Made by a program: the position numbers and the translations under genes
Shown: piece after piece, positions 10,374 to 21,946 of the stretch
How the letters are laid out: each line of letters starts with the position of its first letter
Position numbering within the stretch: the first letter of the stretch is position 1
Notes under the pieces: model-generated
Database searches by the model: none
Told to the model about the DNA's origin: nothing
Seen by the model: only the letters and a program-made list of their open reading frames with translations
NCBI GenBank assembly: GCA_014529385.2
Contig: CM043950.1
Coordinates: 155,715,545-155,779,544, forward strand
Direction: 5' to 3'
DNA: 64,000 nucleotides
DNA from: Adiantum capillus-veneris
Lineage: Eukaryota > Streptophyta > Polypodiopsida > Polypodiales > Pteridaceae

Positions 10374-12747
10374 TGATAGCCGTTTTTTCGGCTCTTTGTA
10401 ATTACCACAGTGAGTTACCTCACCCTACCAAAATCGCCCAAACACTGTGGCTATCCCTACCATTTCACTGTACATAGGCGTGCGTGAGTCACGGGACTTT
10501 TCCCATATCTTCTTAAAAAAACCCTCAATTAGCTAGCATTGGGCTAGTTGAGCCAAAAAATTTAAAAAAATTAAAAAAGTATATTATGGCCCATGCGTAT
10601 GTAAATATTTCTTTGTATATAGCGCCTAAATAAAAGATTTTTTCATAATTATTTTGGTATTTATTTAAATATTTCTACCTAGGTGTGTGTTATTTATGCT
10701 CTGTACATTGCCTCACCATTACCACAATTTTTTCTAACCATTTTTCATACTCTTTATTCCATATAGAAATATTTTCATGTAAGCTTCTCTTATATTTGGT
10801 GTAACTCCACGCCAACAAAAATCCAAAAAAACTAGTTTTATTTATGTGTATATTTTTTCACTATTGTGATTTTTCCCTTCCTACATCTATTTTGTTTTTT
10901 TTTCTAAAAAATTAGAACACCAAAAATATTTATCTTTTTATGGTAGCCTCATAATGAGAGAGATTTCTTTTGACCCCTTTATATTTTTTCCACTTATATT
11001 ATTTATATTTGACATGTACATATTTTTTAGACCCCTCAATATTTGATTTTCTTAGTTGTACTATTCACGTATATCCTAATCTCAACAATATCTTCAATTA
11101 TAGACCTACCAAATAAGGTCAAGGGTAGGTGGCATGCATACATGCACTATGGAGGGCTCACTCTTGGAGGTATTCAAAAGAATCATCCAAAGAAGGACCC
11201 CACAAGGACCTTTGCAGTGGAAAAAAACGGTCGATTTTGCTGAATTTTTAAAGTTCACTTGCTCTCCGAATTGGAAAAGGTGATACAAACAAAAGTTGTA
11301 GCTCGTGGCCTCAAATTTTGCCTCAAATTTTTTCATATTTTTTTGAGCTACGAGCTGTGAGCTATGATTTTTTTAGTGGACCCCATTTTTCCCATGCTAT
11401 GCAGCCACACTCTCTCTTCCACTTTATCATTTTCCTCTTTCACACACACTTCTCCACTCATCATCCCCATCTCTCTCACCACTCCTCTCTGCACCCTACT
11501 CACCTTCTCGTCAACCTTGAAGAATAAGAGAAACCATGGTGAACTCATACCTCCCACACACAATTCCATTCCAAAATTGACCACCTAGTCTCATTTTTCC
11601 TCCTCCAATTTACCCATATCTATCAAAAAAACCACAAAATTCAGCCTCTTCTCTTAAAAGACAGCATCATGGTGGTTGATTACTCAGCTTCAATTACCTT
11701 GTCTCTCAAGGAAGGTCAAGAGTGGAGAAAAAATGTACCGTCAAAGCTAGTGGACCGTCAACAGGCGTCAAAATCGGCCCTACTCAAGACACTTGGAGCA
11801 TCAACCTTGTAAGAAAGCCACCTTTTCTTACCTCTTAAGAGTTTTTTTCTTCTTTATTTGTATCCTACATGGATACTCCCATTGTAAATATCCAATTCCA
11901 TTTGTAAATTAATACTAACTCTACTAACACTAACCCACTATGAAAAGTCCTATCACCTCCATTTCTCTCCTCTCTCTTTCCTCACCAACTTCTTGATAAT
12001 TCCAAGCAATAGAAATTAGATAAATTGCTGAAAATCTAACCCAACCATGGTTAGAGGAGTAACCCTAGCCTTCAAAATTGCTATAAAAGGAGGGTGTAGC
12101 TAGCACAAAAGAGGGAGCCATAAGCAAGAGCACTATGCTATAGCTTGAGAAGCCAAGCTCAACCTCTCTAGAAGGAGCTCTTGAGTGGAAGCTCATTGTC
12201 TTATGCATGTGCATGTGTTGTAATAGGGGATTAGCAAGGGAACTCTATGCCATTTTAAGAGAAAGAGTGATCATTCAATTGAGAGTAGGAAATCTATCAT
12301 TTCTCCTACTAGTGTAAGCCCAACATTCGCTGAATCAAGGAGGGTGGATTTGGACTAAGCTTGGATACTTTGTCTCCCTTCCAACGTGAAGTAATGGACA
12401 ACAATGATGCGTAAGTGTCTTGGTGTTTTTTTGTTAAGTTCTTGATAGCTTGTCTCTGGTGTTGTCATCAATCTAGCCATAAATCCCACATAATGTAAGA
12501 GGGCGACACGGTGGAGAGGACTCCCCTGGCCTTAAGACAGTGATTGGGGTGGCTTTTCTTGTGATGTGTTGTGGTGAAATTTACGCAAGCTATGTTGAAC
12601 AAGTACTAATCTCACTTTGATTTGTCATGACAGAGTTGTAAGAAGGTATTAATGCAACAAGCACCCCCTCCCCCTTTCTCTCTCTTTCTTAAATATATAG
12701 TTGTGTTTGCTTGATCATTGCCGATACGTTTCAAAGCAGCCCGAGCA

Positions 12748-12789
<42 letters not shown>

Positions 12790-13045
12790 TTTTAGGGTGT
12801 GAGAGTATTCCATTGGTGTTAGGGTTAGTGTAAATTCCTTGCTTGTTTGTGGGTTGCTCTAACGATTCTCCTCTTTTGCGTCCTAGTTCGCTCTTAAACT
12901 AGGTGGTGCCCCTTGTGTAGTTGGGATTTGGTTGTGGGTTTGTTGTTTTGGTTTGTGTTGTGTTGTGCCCCAGCCCCATTGAGCAGCACGGGAGCCTTGA
13001 AGGGTGTCTAGAGGCCACTCTTCTTGTTGCCCGCCCCGGACCGCC
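10374..13045 (+). repeat. 3' LTR of element A
   Basis: Starts TGATAGCC after the polypurine tract and matches the 5' LTR through GGACCGCC. The last CTCA seen in the 5' LTR is replaced here by TTAC, so the very end is altered or deleted. Confidence 0.92.
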
Positions 13046-15370
13046 TTACTAGCTAGCCTACTCTCATTGTAATCAAAGCCTTAAATATTACGTCTTGACT
13101 CACAGACTCTAAACATTTTGACCCAAGTCTTTACTATTATTTCTTGTTTAGCAGTTATGCAATATATTTTTGAGGTCTCTTGGAAGTGCTCCTACAATGT
13201 AAAAATTGTTAATTTTCTAAAGGCACTTGTTACATAGAGACCACTTGATTTGTACTTGTTTAAATGATTTTAAGATTATTTTGACCAAATTTCTCTACAC
13301 TTGCCTACAACAAGGCTATTCTTATGCTTGTCCAATGTGTGCATTTCAAGTATGCCCAATTACCCTTTGAGGCCTGATAACATGTGTCACACTCTCGAGG
13401 TATCCATTATATTAACACCAAGTTTCTATAGTATCTTGTCTAAATTGTTTGAAATTTGAAAAACAGAAAACCCTTTCTATCAAATTCACTAGGTAGATTA
13501 ACATGAATATATAGTGGAACCCACCAAGGTCACACTTGGTAATTCTTTAAATTAGGTGCGACACTAGATAGTGCTCCTATATATAGGTATACCTTCTTTT
13601 AATGCCTCTAGTATTTTAGGAGAATTTTGTTGTTATTACAATGTTGTTTTGTATGATGCATTACATGCATAGGGTATGCACTAGGAGGTATTTATTTTTT
13701 TGAGCTAAGTTAGCATATGTACAATGCATTTTTAAATGTATAAATATCCTATAGAGTGTTGTAGGCCCCACTCCTGACCTTTATATACACTCAAAATTTA
13801 GTAAAATATTCTTGTATTTAATTTGATTTTGTTGTATGTAAAGAGGAGCTTTCTCAACCCCCAACTTGTACACACTTGCCAATAGTCAAAACCCTACATT
13901 CAACCCTCAAGGACATGTGCTTGATGATAGTACATTTCTATTGTATTCGCAACATAGCTTCACAATTTTTATTTATCCAAGGCTTGGGCTACTGCTAAAT
14001 CACATGGAAAAATACAGAGCTTGTTGATATCACATGTACTAAGATTTTATGAAAATATTTCTAAGATTTTACTTTCCAAACCATCTTCTGTATGCACTCT
14101 TTTTAATCCATATGGTTTAAGGAAAATACATATTGTTCAATGGTTTTGATCACATAAGATAGGTAAAGTATTTCTCTACGTCCTAAAATAGGCTAAAATA
14201 GATTACTATCAATTTGGTTACTCCCTAGGATAATGGTGTCAAAAGTGCCTAATATCCTTATTGAAATGAATGTTGAGTCATATATGAGAGATGAAATAAC
14301 ATGAACAAATAAAGGTAGTAAACAATAAAGGGGCTCCTATTTTTTTTAAGGGTTTTGATTTTTCCTCAGTGTGTTCGCCACTTTTGTAGGAAAATTGAAC
14401 TACTTGAGTAGTTTTATTAAGGGTATGTAGCATCAAGACAAGTCTCCACATACCATGTATGGGTAAGACTTGTTGTTGAGAGGAGAGAGCTCCCATTTGT
14501 GCATCTTGCTAGAGGAAAGTCGATAGAAATAAAGAGTGTAGAGAGAGATTACGATAGAAACACCACAAAATATTGCATGCACATTATCTCTTATAGTGAA
14601 CAAAACTCGCTTCCATCTCTCATTTTGGGTCCTATCTCCAAAGTCACTAAATTCCCTTTACGTAATAGTTCCTAAGAATTTGGCTTTATTTAGTACACTC
14701 ACAACCTAGTGCATAGCATGAAGAACATAGAGTGAACTTCCATGGTATATAAGAAGGGATAGCTTGGTTGTGAATGACACCATAGAGGTGATGTTTAGAC
14801 CACTACTAGTCCAAGGTGTTCTCCTTCTAAGCGTGGTAGATGTACATGTAGTTACAATTGCATCTTAGTAGTTTTCCCTTGCTTATTACAAAGGTAGTAT
14901 CTTGGTCATGTGAATACTAATTAAATAGAGTGTACAACTAAGCACTTACAACAATGGTTTATGACATTTAATTTGATAATCATAACTCATGTCTAGTGTC
15001 AATCCTTGTATGATCAAAGATGACTGTAAAAAGTTTTGTTATAGGAATAATAGATAAGACTAGTTAAGGTTTTTTGACTTGAATCCAACTATATCTGTGT
15101 ATAATGATTAACACTTTATTGAGTGAAAATTTTTTTAGGTATCATAAGAATTCCTTTGCCATGAAATTTTTCTCTTTTGAATAGCATTCCTTATGAATGC
15201 AACTAATTGTCTATACATGGTCTAAAATGGATTCGATGAAGGTGTGATTTTTTTGCAAGTGAAAGCTCAAAAGTTAATGGGTGTTATAATGGAAAATAAT
15301 CATCACAAAAAAAGCTCTAAATTCTCCTAAAAAGCTCTAAATTAGAAGCTTGCAAAAAATAAGCACTCGC
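13046..15370. other. AT-rich non-coding stretch, probably 3' untranslated part of element C1
   Basis: About 2.3 kb with no frame above 72 codons and no retroelement domain that I can see. It runs straight into a polypurine tract and LTR on the plus strand, so it is most simply the internal 3' end of that element. A short duplication, aaaagctctaaatt, occurs at about 15309-15345. Confidence 0.45.
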
Positions 15371-15384
15371 GAGGAGGGGGGGAA
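15371..15384 (+). other. Polypurine tract of element C1
   Basis: gaggagggggggaa directly precedes the TGTTAGCAGC start of an LTR, which fixes this LTR as a 3' LTR on the plus strand. Confidence 0.8.
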
Positions 15385-16305
15385 TGTTAGCAGCAAGCTA
15401 ACACGGGCACCATTTTTCGGAGTTCTCTTTGTAAAACATTTACTATTTTGATAAATCGAGAATATTGTAACTCTTATTTTCTTGAATAAACTCAGTAACT
15501 AATGAGTCGGGGCTACAAGCTTACAGATTGTATCAGCCAGTCATTCCCCAGCTTTGGTAGAACTCCAGATTATTAATTTTGACCACCCAAAAACCTTGGC
15601 TAAGGTATAAAAGCCAATTTTTGTAAGTTTTTTATAAATTTTTGGATAAGAAATACACAACGTGAGCTAACAGTGCTCACACCTCTCCTTCTCGCGCTTC
15701 TTACTCCCTCTCCGGTTGTCACATTGCAGTCATGTTTTTTGCATTGCAACCGCAGGTAAGAGCTCTATGTATTGGCGTAAGCAGTTCATAGTATTTCGTA
15801 GCTTTTGGCATCGCCGACCCGCGGCCTAATTTCATAATAACTAGGAAATTACACTTTTAAATAAAAAAATAAGCATAGGTGGGATATTGGGGCATCATTG
15901 CTAAGCATTTAGATGCATTCTAGGTCAAAAACGACTAGGTAAAAAATCCACTGCTGTTAATAATCGCGATTTTGGAACTTGAGCTAAAGTGAGGTTTGAG
16001 ACCATAAGCATGTGTGCTTAGGTCTTATAAAAATGTCCTAGAAGTTTTGCTACATTTGGATGTCATTTGATGATGTAACAAATGTGATTTGTTTGCCGAT
16101 GAGTGATTGGCTTTTGGTGATTTCAGACACTTGAGTGTAGCCTGACTTAGATGTGAATTGTTAGTTGTTTTCCGAGAGATTGAAAACCTCTTGTAGCCTC
16201 TATGCACTTAGTCGAGTCAGATCATCCCATGGATTGACAAATTAATCGTGGTTCTCGCTAATACTGCAATAAGATAGGATGGTGAGGTTAGACATGCGTC
16301 CCACA
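15385..16305 (+). repeat. 3' LTR of gypsy element C1
   Basis: A 921-bp LTR from TGTTAGCAGC to GCGTCCCACA. The end is set by comparison with a second copy in reverse orientation (41993-42562 plus 53864-54217), where a primer-binding site follows. A TATA box lies at 15605. The right flank is catgg; no matching left flank is available because the 5' part of the element is missing or unrecognised. Confidence 0.8.
15604..15612 (+). promoter_or_regulatory. Probable TATA box in C1 LTR
   Basis: ggtataaaag, about 220 bp into the LTR. The reverse-orientation copy keeps a related box (ggattttataccttaggc on the plus strand near 53987). Confidence 0.5.
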
Positions 16306-16601
16306 CATGGCCATCACTAACCGTCTCAATTGTCAAGGGTGGCTTGAATGCCTTTTTTTTTTGCGATTGGATCCTTAGTGAGCCCAATGTTAAAAAATTG
16401 GCGATTGTGCAACCTCTGACCATTGAGATAGAAATAGATGTGCATGAAACTTTGTAAGTATGAAAAAAGAGCCCTATTCCCTATCCTTGCAAAGTTTCAT
16501 GTCATTGCTAATCATCTCAATGATCAAAGACGACTTGAATGCCAATCTTTTTCCATTACATCCTTAGCAAGCCCAATGGTAAAACTTTGGTGATTGTGCA
16601 A
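16306..16601 (+). repeat. Diverged about 190-bp direct duplication
   Basis: The block 16311-16412 (catcactaaccgtctcaat ... gcgattgtgcaa) is repeated at about 16502-16601 (cattgctaatcatctcaat ... gtgattgtgcaa). Between them lies an inverted pair, gcatgaaactttg near 16443 and caaagtttcatg near 16491. It sits between the C1 LTR and the copia LTR. No coding content is seen. Confidence 0.65.
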
Positions 16602-16832
16602 GGACACACCAACAGGACGGTAATTTGTTACCATATATATGAGGTAGTGATGTGTATGAGCACACTTAGGACCTCCGGGGCATGTTTTCCCTCACTAGGA
16701 GGTTTTTCCTCCAATGCAATGTATATACATATCTTTCCATTGCACACTAAGTAATATACTCTTTGTTGTGTTCCTTGAGCTTCCTTCATCTTCTCTAAGA
16801 TGTGTGTGTTTTCTTGCAACCCTAATTATAAC
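16602..16832 (+). repeat. Probable 5' LTR end of copia element F
   Basis: The LTR must end at ataaca (16832), two bases before a canonical primer-binding site. A TATA-like ccatatatatgagg lies near 16631. The left boundary is not clear: sequence up to 16601 belongs to the duplicated block, so the LTR may start there or be truncated. Confidence 0.5.
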
Positions 16833-16834
16833 AA

Positions 16835-16850
16835 TTGGTATCAGAGTAGG
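16835..16850 (+). other. Primer-binding site of copia element F (Met-tRNA type)
   Basis: ttggtatcagagtagg matches the TGGTATCAGAGC-type site that pairs with initiator Met tRNA in many plant elements. The copia gag ATG follows 333 bp downstream. Confidence 0.85.
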
Positions 16851-17182
16851 TTGCGTCCTCCAGAGCTTAGTCGCCCAGTAGCTCTAGCACGCGCCTGATG
16901 ACTTTCTCTGATTTCGATGAGATTTGGTTACTATTTGCAGGTCGATTTCTTTTTTGGATAAGCTCAAGGAGATTTGTCCGCTCAGATTTTTGATTGAGGC
17001 TCATTTCGGCCTTCGTTTTCACTACAGGCTATTTTGTCATTTTGTGCAAAATTTTTGTCAGTGTCGTTTTGTGCATAATAGGTCACTTACGGTCTTCTAC
17101 GGTTGGTGCTATATAGCACCTATTGTTCCTACATTCCTTCTCCTATTTTTGGGCAGTTTTCACATCAGGTGCAACATATACC

Positions 17183-17270
17183 ATGGCCGACAACAACACG
17201 AATGTCTTCAAGATGTTTTCTACTGAGGATAGATTGGATGGGGACAGTTACCCAATGTCGGCTTATACAA
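17183..17270 (+). pseudogene. gag: copia gag N-terminus of element F
   Basis: The frame reads MADNNTNVFKMF then RLDGDSYPMSAYT, the typical opening of plant copia gag (L-x-G-x-N-Y-x-x-W). It stops at the LTR of element E. The next codons resume at 34113 after E, confirming that it is the same gag gene. Confidence 0.8.
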
Positions 17271-17439
17271 TGTAATGAAAATGTCCTATGAACATTGAGA
17301 GTAGCGGAATTAGGAAATTAGGTGAAGCACTATTGAGAGATTACTTTGTGAGCATAGCGGGTGAATTTAGATGATGGTAGCAACATAACCATGGTACTTA
17401 GTTAACTTGGCATAAACAATACTTTTGCAAGAGAGAGAG
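17271..17439 (-). repeat. Left LTR of element E, first part
   Basis: Matches 32269-32437 closely, starting TGTAATGAAAAT. It is cut at gcaagagagagag by insertion of element D and resumes at 26355 with agagagtttaggg. Confidence 0.88.
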
Positions 17440-18626
17440 TGTAACATTTAATGGCCTAATAACTTATGTGTAGCGGAAATTAGCATGAACATAGTGGGCA
17501 TTTCATTAGAATAGATTACTAATGAGAATTACAAGAGTGCTTGGGTGGAGAGAGCAACAAAAAGCATAACACCTAGTTAGATAGAATCAACAATACTTTC
17601 AAAAGAGAGAGAAATTAAGCTATTGACAACAGTTGAGGACCGGATTTGCATGGAGCCGGTCCCCCCTCCAAAAGGCTTTGTATTATGGTTTCTCCCATCA
17701 AGAGAGACATTGTACAATACAATTCTTTGTGTTCCTTCAAGACTAGCTAGTGCAATGAAGATGGAAGCTTCATGCACTAAGCAAAACACTTAACAAACAC
17801 AACTTGAATTATCCCCATTCTCAGACCCAAGACCTCACACACCTTCGAAGATGGTGAGAGCTAGCAGGGTATGAGAGTAGATTGAGAGGAAGGAGTATCT
17901 TACGAGAAAGATGTACATCTCCTCACATAATCACTCATATTAGCATAGCTTAGCTTAGTAATTATCTTGGTAGAGGAGATGAGCATGCATTGAATCTTGT
18001 CTCTTGGTTGGATTTTCATCCACATGCCAAGAGAGTGTTGAGGTAGGCTTCTGTCTCACAATCTTGGAGTAGGTGATGAGTTCTCCATTAAAGCTTGGGA
18101 AGAGATAGTCTTCTCTTTCTTCACACATGAGATTGTGTGAGTGTGTGTGTGATAATGCCAAGCAAAAATCAGCCCCCCCTCTCTCTTGGGCGAGCCCCCT
18201 TGCTATTTGCTCTTCCTGCAGCCTCATTGGCCCTCCCCAAGTCAAGCCAATTACAATTAAGCAGCATAAGTGATAGCCTTCTGACATGTGTCCCCCTTTC
18301 CCCTTTTGTGAGAGCTTGAGGTAATTAAATAATTAAACTAAACTCTCATTGGACCCCTTTGCCTCCTGGCCAATAGGAATCATGCAAGCCATGGGGCTCC
18401 TGAATGCTCATTGGACCCTTTGGGAGACTGCCCAATAGTCTTCTAGGAGACTTAATTCTTATTGGTTTCTTTTATTAAATGTTTTTAAATTAATTAAACT
18501 AGATTTACTCTAGCTTAATTCTCATTGGTCCACTTCAAGGGTCATCCAATAGGAATTGGGCACATCTTGTGGGCATCTGGGCTAGGGAGCTGACATGTGT
18601 CCCTAATTCCCTTTGTGTAAAGGGGC

Positions 18627-18661
<35 letters not shown>

Positions 18662-19039
18662 TTTCTCTCTCATCCCCTAGAAGAAGGGCTCGCCCCCTCC
18701 CATGTAGGGATGTGCATTGACTTTGGAGAGCACACAGAGCATCCAATTCCCCCTAAGCTTTAACCCTTTGGACACAACCTTTGAATTTTGGAACCTTAGC
18801 ATTTTGGAAGTCTTAATGGGCTGAACCTTAGGGTCTTTTTAGCCCATTGTTGCACATGGCTCTTTTGCAGATGGCCCCCCCTTTGGATCCCTATTTTCCC
18901 TCCTTTGGATCCCTACTGTGGCCGATCTGCTAGCTTAACCAATATTCTAGCTTTTTCTCCCCTGGCACTTCCCCACATTAAATGATCAGTTTCATATGAG
19001 AAAATCATTTAAGAGAATTAGATATTGATTATTATGAAA
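17440..19039 (-). repeat. 3' LTR of element D
   Basis: In plus-strand reading it runs from TGTAACATTT to TTATTATGAA. It matches 24764-26354 with few differences apart from a GT microsatellite (longer here, 18627-18660). It holds many ATTGG/CCAAT pentamers and a short GGACCGG/CCGGTCC hairpin near 17637. Confidence 0.9.
17637..17666. promoter_or_regulatory. Conserved 7-bp hairpin in D and E LTRs
   Basis: GGACCGG and CCGGTCC are separated by 12 bases. The same stem occurs at about 24961, 26386 and 32462, that is in all four D and E LTRs, although the LTR families have diverged elsewhere. It lies a few hundred bases from the LTR 3' end in element sense. A role in RNA folding or transcription is possible but only inferred. 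Confidence 0.4.
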
Positions 19040-19399
19040 TTACCTCTCTCTTGAAATCATAGTCGTCCTCGACTATGGTGTAGAGAAGATAAAGCATATT
19101 CATGAGTCCTTTTCTTAGCGGGTAGAGGATCCCTATGTTACCCTACGACATCATTCCATAATGGATGACTAGTCCATTTGGCGCTTGAGAGCCTGAGGCT
19201 GCCGCAAGCATGTCTGCACATCAGTCCTATCAGTCTTCCGTAGTAGAGTGACAAGCTCTACTTGGTGTTTGGGAGACGTCGTCTCCACAAACTTGATCTA
19301 AGCATGCATACTACTTCATTTTTGTGCACAAATTAAAAAAAGAGAGTCTTATAAGACAAAAACTTTGTTCATTTTTTTTAAAACATTTTGTACATTTGC

Positions 19400-20640
19400 T
19401 TACTCTTGGGAAGCATTGTAATCATTGACAAGGTTTAGGTTATCCTTTAATTGTATGCCTTGCATCCATCTAGCATCTTCAAAAGGATAATTCTTAAACT
19501 TAATAAGATATCGTCGGATAGACTTACCGCCTCTTAGTACCTTGTCTTCATGTCGGAGAATGGACTTGGGTTGCAGCACCTCCTCTTGGTCCTCGATCTC
19601 CGGTGGGTCTTCAATAGTTGGTTCTTGAGGTGGCTCTCCTTTGTAAGGCTTTAATAGGCTCAAAAGCATTGTGTATGAGCCAATGATTGGGCAACTTGAG
19701 TTGATAGGCCATCTCATTGATTGGCCTAAGAATCTGAAAGGGACCATAGTACCTTTTTGCTAGTTTAGCATAGTACTTTTGGTGGCCCGTAGGATTCTTG
19801 CCCGTCGTGTGCCTTAATCGAGCCTTTGGAAATTTTAACAAGACCCAATCGTTTTCTTTAAAGGCTTGGGCTCTTCTGTGCTTGTCAGCAGCAGCCTTTT
19901 GCCTTTGCTATGAGATAGAGATAGAATCCTTAATCTTTTGAAAAGATTCTTGTAGGTCTCGGCTATACTCATCTGCAGCGAAGATCTTCCAATGTACCTT
20001 AAGTAGCAAGGGACTTTTTGATCTTCCCTCAATTACCTCGAAAGGTTCTTTTCCCATGGAAGTATGTACAGTGTTATTGTAAGCATACTCCAGTAAGGGT
20101 AAGTACTTCTCCCATTGGGATCTTTGATCTACTTCCGTTACATAGGCTTTTAGTAGATCGAGAATTGTTAGGTTAGCTATTTCACTTTGGCCATCCATTT
20201 GTGGATGATAGGCCGAAGACAAGTTTAGCCTTGTACCTAAATTCTCAAAGAGACCCTTCCAAAAATTACTGGTCATTCTAGAATCTCTATCCGACACTAT
20301 GGACATTGGCAAGCCATGGTACTTGAAAATTTGTGAAATGAAGAGGGTTGCCATTTGATGGGCTTTGATAGTCTTTTTGACAGGTATAAAATGAGCTTAT
20401 TTACTGAACCTGTCTACTATCGTCCATATTCCCGTATTCCCATGGATAGACTTAGGCAATCCAAAGATAAAATCCATGGATATGCTCTCCCATGGTGAAT
20501 TAGGGATTGGCAAGGGTTGAAGCAATCCAAGTTGCTTCCCTCTATCAAATTTTGTCTTTTGGCATACCACACATTTGGAACATACTCTTGTATGTTCACT
20601 TTCATGGTAGGCCAATAGAAATATGTTTCTATTCCCTTTA
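19400..20640 (-). pseudogene. Integrase and chromodomain of element D
   Basis: Read on the minus strand with several frame breaks. The integrase core has SMDFIFGLPKS (first Asp), IVSDRDSRMTSNFW (second Asp) and HPQMDGQSEIANL (Glu), so the DDE triad is present. Stops occur at about 20397 and 19908, and frame changes near 20570 and 19750. The C-terminal part carries a chromodomain around 19430-19570 with YLIKFKNYPFEDARW, the hallmark of chromoviruses, which directs integration to marked chromatin. It lies directly next to the purine tract and 3' LTR. Confidence 0.88.
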
Positions 20641-21946
20641 AGGTAGACTGAATGCCTCTATGCCCCGCATAAGGTGGAGCATGAGATTCATACATTACTT
20701 TCTCACGTAGTGAGTTAGTAACGCATAGTCTATTGCCATAGAGAAGATAACCATCTTGTAAAGTGAATGGTTCTTCTTTCTTCCCTAATTCCAGGGCTGA
20801 AATCACATCTCTAAAGTCGGGATCAATAGCGTACTCATCTATCATTGAAGATAGATCATTGTGAGTTGCTATGGAAACCGCATTCACTCTCGGCAGTCTT
20901 GAGAGTGCATCGGCTACTTGATTGTGCTTGCTAGCAATGTGAGCAATATGAAAATGAAATTGCGAAAGGAAATTTGCCCACCTCATTTGTTTGTCAGAGA
21001 GCTTGGTCTGCGTCATGAAGTACTTAAGACTTTGGTGATCCGTTCGCAGAATGAAAGGAGTCCCCAATAAATAGTGCTTCCATGAGTCTAAGGCATGTAG
21101 AACTGCAAGGAGTTCCTTTTCGTATATGCCTAGGGCTTGCTCAACAGGGTCGAGCCTTCGACTCTCATAGCCTATGGCGTGCCCTTCTTGGAGCAAAACA
21201 GCTCCAAGGCAATCACCACAAGCATCACATTGGACCTCAAATGGTTTTGAGAGATCTGGTAGTGTAAGCACAGGTTGAGAGATAAGCTTTTCTTTAAGCT
21301 TTTCGAAAGCATTGTTCTCCTTAGTAGACCATGTATACCTAACGCTTTTCTTTGTTAGGTCATGTAATGGTCTCGCAATTTGTGAGAATTTTTCTATGAA
21401 GCGTCTATAGTATGCACACATACCTATAAAGCTTCTTAGTTCATGAAGATTCCTTGGTTTAGGCCATCCTTTTATTACCTCTAACTTGGATGGATCCATT
21501 TGGATGCCATCCTGAGAGATAATGTGACCTAAATACTGAATCTCTTGCAAGAAAAATTCACTTTTCTTTTGATTAACATAAAGTTTATTCTCTCTTAAAA
21601 CTTGAAATATTACCTGGAGATGTTGCTTGTGTTCCTCCAATGAATCAGAGTAGATGATAATATCATCAAAGAACACTCCAGTGAAGGTTCGATGAGGCCT
21701 GAACAGCTTCTCCATCAAGCGGTTGAATGTGGCTGGTGCATTGGTCAGGCCAAAAGGCATGACAATGTATTCGTAAAGACCAAATGTAGTACGAAATGCG
21801 GTCTTTACAATGTCTTGATCAACTATCCTTATTTGATGATAGCCACTTTTTAGGTCAATCCTACTGAAGTAGGTTGATCCTTGTAGCTTATCAAATAAGT
21901 CTTCTACCTGTGGAACGGGAAACCTATTCTTTGATAGTGATCCTAT
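20417..21946 (-). pseudogene. Reverse transcriptase and RNase H of element D
   Basis: Long open frame with MPFGLTNAPATF and the active site FFDDIIIYS, then RNase H with VQCDACGDCLGAVLLQ and LRTDHQSLKYF, so its catalytic Asp residues are retained. It continues to the integrase zinc-finger His residues (ESHAPPYAGHRG) before a frameshift near 20570. The start is cut from the upstream protease frame by TAA at 21947, produced by an extra GT and then an extra G near 21925-21960, which together restore the frame. Confidence 0.9.

Larger units (their letters stand above)
737..13045 (+). mobile_element. Element A: full-length Ty3/gypsy (Tat-like) retrotransposon
   Basis: A complete LTR element of 12.3 kb with two LTRs of about 2.68 kb, a primer-binding site directly after the 5' LTR, a leader with four accessory frames, a disabled gag-pol, and a polypurine tract directly before the 3' LTR. 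The two LTRs differ at only about two dozen sites by eye, near 1%, which implies a fairly recent insertion. The pol order (RT, gypsy RNase H, second RNase H, integrase) and lack of a chromodomain place it with non-chromoviral Tat-like elements. The flanks share only cctt (ccttg before, ccttac after), so the target-site duplication is imperfect; the last few bases of the 3' LTR appear altered. Confidence 0.92.

Noticed and set aside
16924-17226. 100-codon plus-strand frame before copia gag
   Set aside because: It spans the copia leader and overlaps the gag ATG in another frame; no domain.
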